Below, piece after piece: positions 7,001 to 8,179 of a stretch of DNA of 8,179 nucleotides. Position 1 is the first letter of the stretch, and every line of letters starts with the position of its first letter. A program made the translations under genes and the position numbers. The notes below the pieces were generated by a model. The model was given only the letters and a program-made list of their open reading frames with translations. It had not been told where the DNA came from and did no database searches. The stretch comes from Proteobacteria bacterium UBA4656. Its GTDB lineage: Bacteria; Pseudomonadota; Gammaproteobacteria; Xanthomonadales; Ahniellaceae. Where the stretch lies: NCBI GenBank assembly GCA_002405525.1, contig DHLY01000103.1:4449-12627 (forward strand), written 5' to 3'.

Positions 7001-8179
7001 TCGCCAATGGCGCGGTCTACTGGCGCGACAGCGGCTCACGCAACGAAGTGATCTCGCCGCGCACTGATCGCGGTTCGCCGGTCCAGGACCTGTTGGCATC
7101 GATGCATGTGGTCGCCTCGGTCGTGAGTGACGCACCGGGCATCGGGGCGCTCGACCGGAAGAGCCGCGTGGACTACCAATACCAGGGCGCCAAGGTGCAG
7201 GGCGGCGGGCGAGGCCTGCTCGGCTTCCGCGAGATCCGCAGCATCGACAGCAACTTCGACAATGCGCACGTGGTGACCATCACCCGGTACGATCAGATGT
7301 TCCCGTTCATCGGGATGCCACTGGAGACGCGCAAGATCAGGGTCAACGGTGTTTGGGTGCCGCCAGCCTGCAGAACGGCGGGCCCCGAAGCACCGGGCAG
7401 CCACTGCTTCACCGCCGGTAACCAGCCTCCCGAGCCCCCCGGTGCGCCCGCGACCAATCCGTTCTTCGCCGAACCCGTCGGCACGCTGCTGAGCTTCTCG
7501 GCCAACCGGCTGGCGCGGCAGACCACCACGACGGGTATCGATGCTGCGCCTGTGCATGCCTTCATCGATCGCTCGTTCGAGGCCATGGGTCATCCCGAAT
7601 CGGCCTCGGTTGCGACCCTGTCCGAGACCGTGTCCGCATTCCAGTACAACACGTTCGGCGATGCGACCGTGGTCGAAACGGCGACCGCGAACGGCGTGGC
7701 ACACGGTTCGCTGGCGGCGCTGCGGACCCATGCGTCCAACCGCATGGCGGCGAACGATCCGCTGGGGCGCTGCGGCGGTGTGTGCCTGACCCGACTGGAG
7801 ACCGAGTCGCTGTTCAGCGCGGACACCACGTACTGGCGGCTGGGTCGGGTGACCGAGTCGTCGGTCGAACACTGGCGCGGCACGCAGGTGCGGCCACGCC
7901 TCACGCGCTTCGAGTACGACATGACGGGCAGCACCCGCACGGGCGCGTTGCGCGTGGAGCGCATCCAGCCCGACGTCGTCCCCAACCAGGACCTGCGCAC
8001 GGTGCGCGTCCGCGACGACTACGGCAACGTCACGATGACGCTGTCCTGCAGCGGCGACGTTCCCGCCAGCGAGTGTGACGACGCCGCCGACGCGAATGCG
8101 ATGCGGCAGCGCCCTGCCGGCGCCGGCGATCTCGCCCTGGAGTCGGTGCGGCGCTTTGCCGAGACCGGCTATGACGCCA
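1033..8179 (+). CDS. Giant secreted Ig/CBM6/SpvB/FG-GAP/TcdB-RHS protein, 3' end outside the window
   Basis: One frame stays open from ATG 1033 to the window end (2382 codons visible). The start is set by GGAG at 1023-1026. Residues 1-22 are a Sec signal peptide: RRSSR, a hydrophobic core 'IVLLGFLFLLVG', cleavage after 'AASA'. Then come Cys 59, 61 and 67; an Ig-like region from about 72; Ig-like repeats starting near 167, 266, 362 and 473, each opening with N-x-A/S-P; a CBM6-like module about 671-867 ('RIEAERY', 'DDVDL', 'GEWLKYTLNF', 'NLDWFQLDL'); Ig-like domains about 870-980 and 982-1086; and an SpvB-type domain about 1113-1437 ('YTIPLATVPGRGGVVPELAV', 'LGRGWSVSG'). Seven calcium motifs D-x-D/N-x-D-G-x-x-D start near 1465, 1539, 1611, 1700, 1821, 1871 and 1929. 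A TcdB-middle-like segment follows ('LIAQITNGYGAATVVQYESL', 1971 on; 'GRGLLGFREI', about 2059), then RHS-like 'DDYGNVTMTL' near 2328. In Tc toxins, the SpvB/propeller part caps an RHS shell enclosing an effector. I infer a secreted or surface RHS toxin or adhesin with a carbohydrate-binding stalk; any effector lies beyond the window. Confidence 0.93.
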   Translation, partial: MRRSSRIVLLGFLFLLVGAASAWVSTGSEGIGGPTVVGDAPRVITDARKGGVTLPPSPCDCPPDTICLPQPRVGFVTPESGATFQRGTPVDVEVFGCDLGGNGNETISTFVACPGYSAGYSVRSFRFTPAAAGTCTLTAYGDGSPMSADKAAKVAPATLTISILDSNAPPTLEIFSPAPQTNYIAPANVEIGALATDPNGTVSIVEFRVTNRDTGAIISTGSDTTSPYNATANGVGVGNYRILARAIDNEGAATEAIRDFGVSRENRAPVVTWVAPAAGNILVPSVIRLQANASDPDPTDVVTVQFFADGQAISSQLNAPYRFDWSPPIPSQPRTYQLTARASDGRSTTISAPAVSITVTENRAPTVALAVDNTWPVLSPGQAILNATVTEPDGQAISRVEFYRVVGGTEQLIGTATAPAQSNPPLQPSPVRYSVTWANPPVGPHSLIARAFDSAPTPRSGTSPSVPLTVAANRSPSGIAVKRPFPGQNCPSSGSFEYSGNIRVGPAAGPLTVEANVADPDGDIRRVEFFQFSPNIITPSTSGNEAQQFAAMIFGAHGATSTSRIATVHASAPGQTVFTTDINLPALRVTPFMTGIYAVGYDSGDQVVNAALATTPDPPIAFIGGCATNWTYWRWAPIAYNPSNVPPGMGNPCGSDPANPGQCASRPHSVPGRIEAERYNQGGQGIGYFEIDPYTFEIDPYTRVGATTPIRPRTDDVDLRNCERSDLDPSCTVGRLRPGEWLKYTLNFTQGGQYRLIACLSPSNGLGQATRSPDGETRLKLDVETIGESGWVYSSRSLELQPLSQAAPTERAQMERAATSSPCAGNPEIQYGILGVFPSGFRADMRVRFNNTVVEANNNLDWFQLDLAGPESLAVRFETPSNGDSVAVGTTARLPLVANVTSNNGSTAGIAVDFQVQRPGSSGFVTFQTAASAPFVADFPPVGGSVPGFTVPGNYVFRAVARAGVLSAETLVTVTATANPANQAPVVTLVPPANGGIVNIGSTTTFAVDARDPDGTVTEVEFLRNGISFSPRLVATPQGLTDRYTANWTAGTTPETFRLSARALDNRDPPGVGVAVTGADIIVAVPGSVLAQETPDAIPSTIAPESDGVGATAGTFRVDETGAATYTIPLATVPGRGGVVPELAVSYSSQGGLGVLGRGWSVSGASAIMRCRQTRENGDAAAALSGSPPLSFDQRDRYCLDGQRLLLVSGSYAGPTAEFRTELDQFARIRAYDVDATNGFDYFVVQRKDGTTAWYGDRIAVNGLPFLPSATQTIQRPDAALRRNAGNGVLPPNNAPILTFALARSMDSFGNYVDYTYVTDQVAGQQLLASVRYTGKVRLEGQQAAPGDQEPFAEVLFNHLPLPAAEQTVAWQAGMAMRRTRYLDSITSRSGSADIRHYRLAYQISGSGSGHRLLTSLTECSNRLGGAVCYRPTVFAYTQAQSRFIGSSESAFPNTTQFKSSKLGDVDGDGRLDLVWFDTRPAEPGPCPAGFPTGTQRIWTEFGGLDGAGNLRYDRGGQLHACSLRPYSESLDDAWFLVDYNGDGRDDLMIAGNNGGTIRWRVYPSRGRVSGQQVFNQSIDLLSDCAGGSTDAAGCVPLPGSNETLAQLADVNGDGLPDVLYATTASSSEYDVLKVKLMERDGAGYRFSAAYQARFEWDAGEQCGQPIVNDPELPQRQFRGCRFSFSNSDSRSGRSPQPIDLDADGRADLLLAVRQTFSDPCTGTSCPPPPQSRSIEAAFYVPASAADAERLRVVAPAVQSGLRVGNRRDVHSLHRYGLVVREIVPAAAGTPAQIVFRKYLGRETQSTEGFSYFFGGPTPADVNGDGLTDLLWRQDGENGDSLLIDINSGAGMRVGTTVSGITGRKFMQLVDINQDGRTDIVHLTGSGTSERFRVRIAGPDGVYPTVSTVLPGTDIGAIDPQSWFSNFTDLDGDGGVDFGAWQLGRETSNFRQSRGLARNGASGDRHVPRDLIAQITNGYGAATVVQYESLANGAVYWRDSGSRNEVISPRTDRGSPVQDLLASMHVVASVVSDAPGIGALDRKSRVDYQYQGAKVQGGGRGLLGFREIRSIDSNFDNAHVVTITRYDQMFPFIGMPLETRKIRVNGVWVPPACRTAGPEAPGSHCFTAGNQPPEPPGAPATNPFFAEPVGTLLSFSANRLARQTTTTGIDAAPVHAFIDRSFEAMGHPESASVATLSETVSAFQYNTFGDATVVETATANGVAHGSLAALRTHASNRMAANDPLGRCGGVCLTRLETESLFSADTTYWRLGRVTESSVEHWRGTQVRPRLTRFEYDMTGSTRTGALRVERIQPDVVPNQDLRTVRVRDDYGNVTMTLSCSGDVPASECDDAADANAMRQRPAGAGDLALESVRRFAETGYDA
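3097..3138 (+). repeat. Perfect 21-bp tandem duplication inside the CBM6-like module
   Basis: Two identical, directly adjacent 21-base units (3097-3117 and 3118-3138) encode FEIDPYT twice, residues 689-695 and 696-702 of the giant protein. Identity extends to every third codon position, which points to a recent duplication rather than an old structural repeat. The length is a multiple of three, so the frame is kept. It lies in the variable loop between the 'EAERYNQGGQGIGY' part and the 'DDVDL' part of the module. Confidence 0.95.

Noticed and set aside
7036..7872. Antisense open frame of 278 codons on the - strand
   Set aside because: Codon-register shadow of the RHS region, ending at the sense TCA codon at 7036.

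Overview
The window is GC-rich (by eye in the mid-60s percent), with very high G/C at third codon positions. It looks like chromosomal DNA of a Gram-negative bacterium. The first protein ends in a 'VFGSGFE' tail resembling the 'IFxDGFE' ends that I recall on many exported proteins of the Lysobacterales (Xanthomonadales). That, with the codon bias and the presence of a Sec-exported SpvB/Rhs-type giant, makes this order my best guess, held with moderate confidence. No rRNA, tRNA, CRISPR array, transposase or integrase is visible.

Layout. (1) Bases 1-450, + strand: the 3' end of an exported parallel beta-helix type protein with the 'SPAIDA...DLDGARRPV...DAGAQEY' end signature and the GFE-type tail. 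(2) Bases 452-471: a short GC hairpin between convergent genes. (3) Bases 467-709, - strand: a probable small exported or membrane-anchored protein of unknown function. (4) Bases 710-1032: a gap of about 320 bases with a GC hairpin, a short direct repeat and a possible faint relic of a PIN-domain gene on the - strand. (5) Base 1033 to the end of the window, + strand: one uninterrupted reading frame of at least 2382 codons, open at its 3' end.

The giant protein dominates the window. From the N-terminus it reads: Sec signal peptide; a small Cys cluster; an array of Ig-like domains separated by N-x-A/S-P junctions; a CBM6-like carbohydrate-binding module; two more Ig-like domains; an SpvB-type domain; seven D-x-D/N-x-D-G-x-x-D (FG-GAP/VCBS) calcium motifs typical of a beta-propeller; a TcdB-middle-like segment ('LIAQITNGYGAATVVQYESL'); then the start of an RHS/YD region that runs off the window. 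This is the B-component core of an insecticidal Tc toxin joined to RHS, but placed behind a signal peptide and a carbohydrate-binding adhesive stalk. The likely role is a large secreted or surface RHS-type toxin or adhesin. The C-terminal effector, if there is one, lies outside the window.

The two large secreted proteins and the small putative exported one suggest a cell-surface locus, but they are not an operon: the first two genes converge and the giant gene has its own ribosome binding site. A perfect 21-bp tandem duplication inside the CBM6-like module is the clearest sign of recent sequence change.
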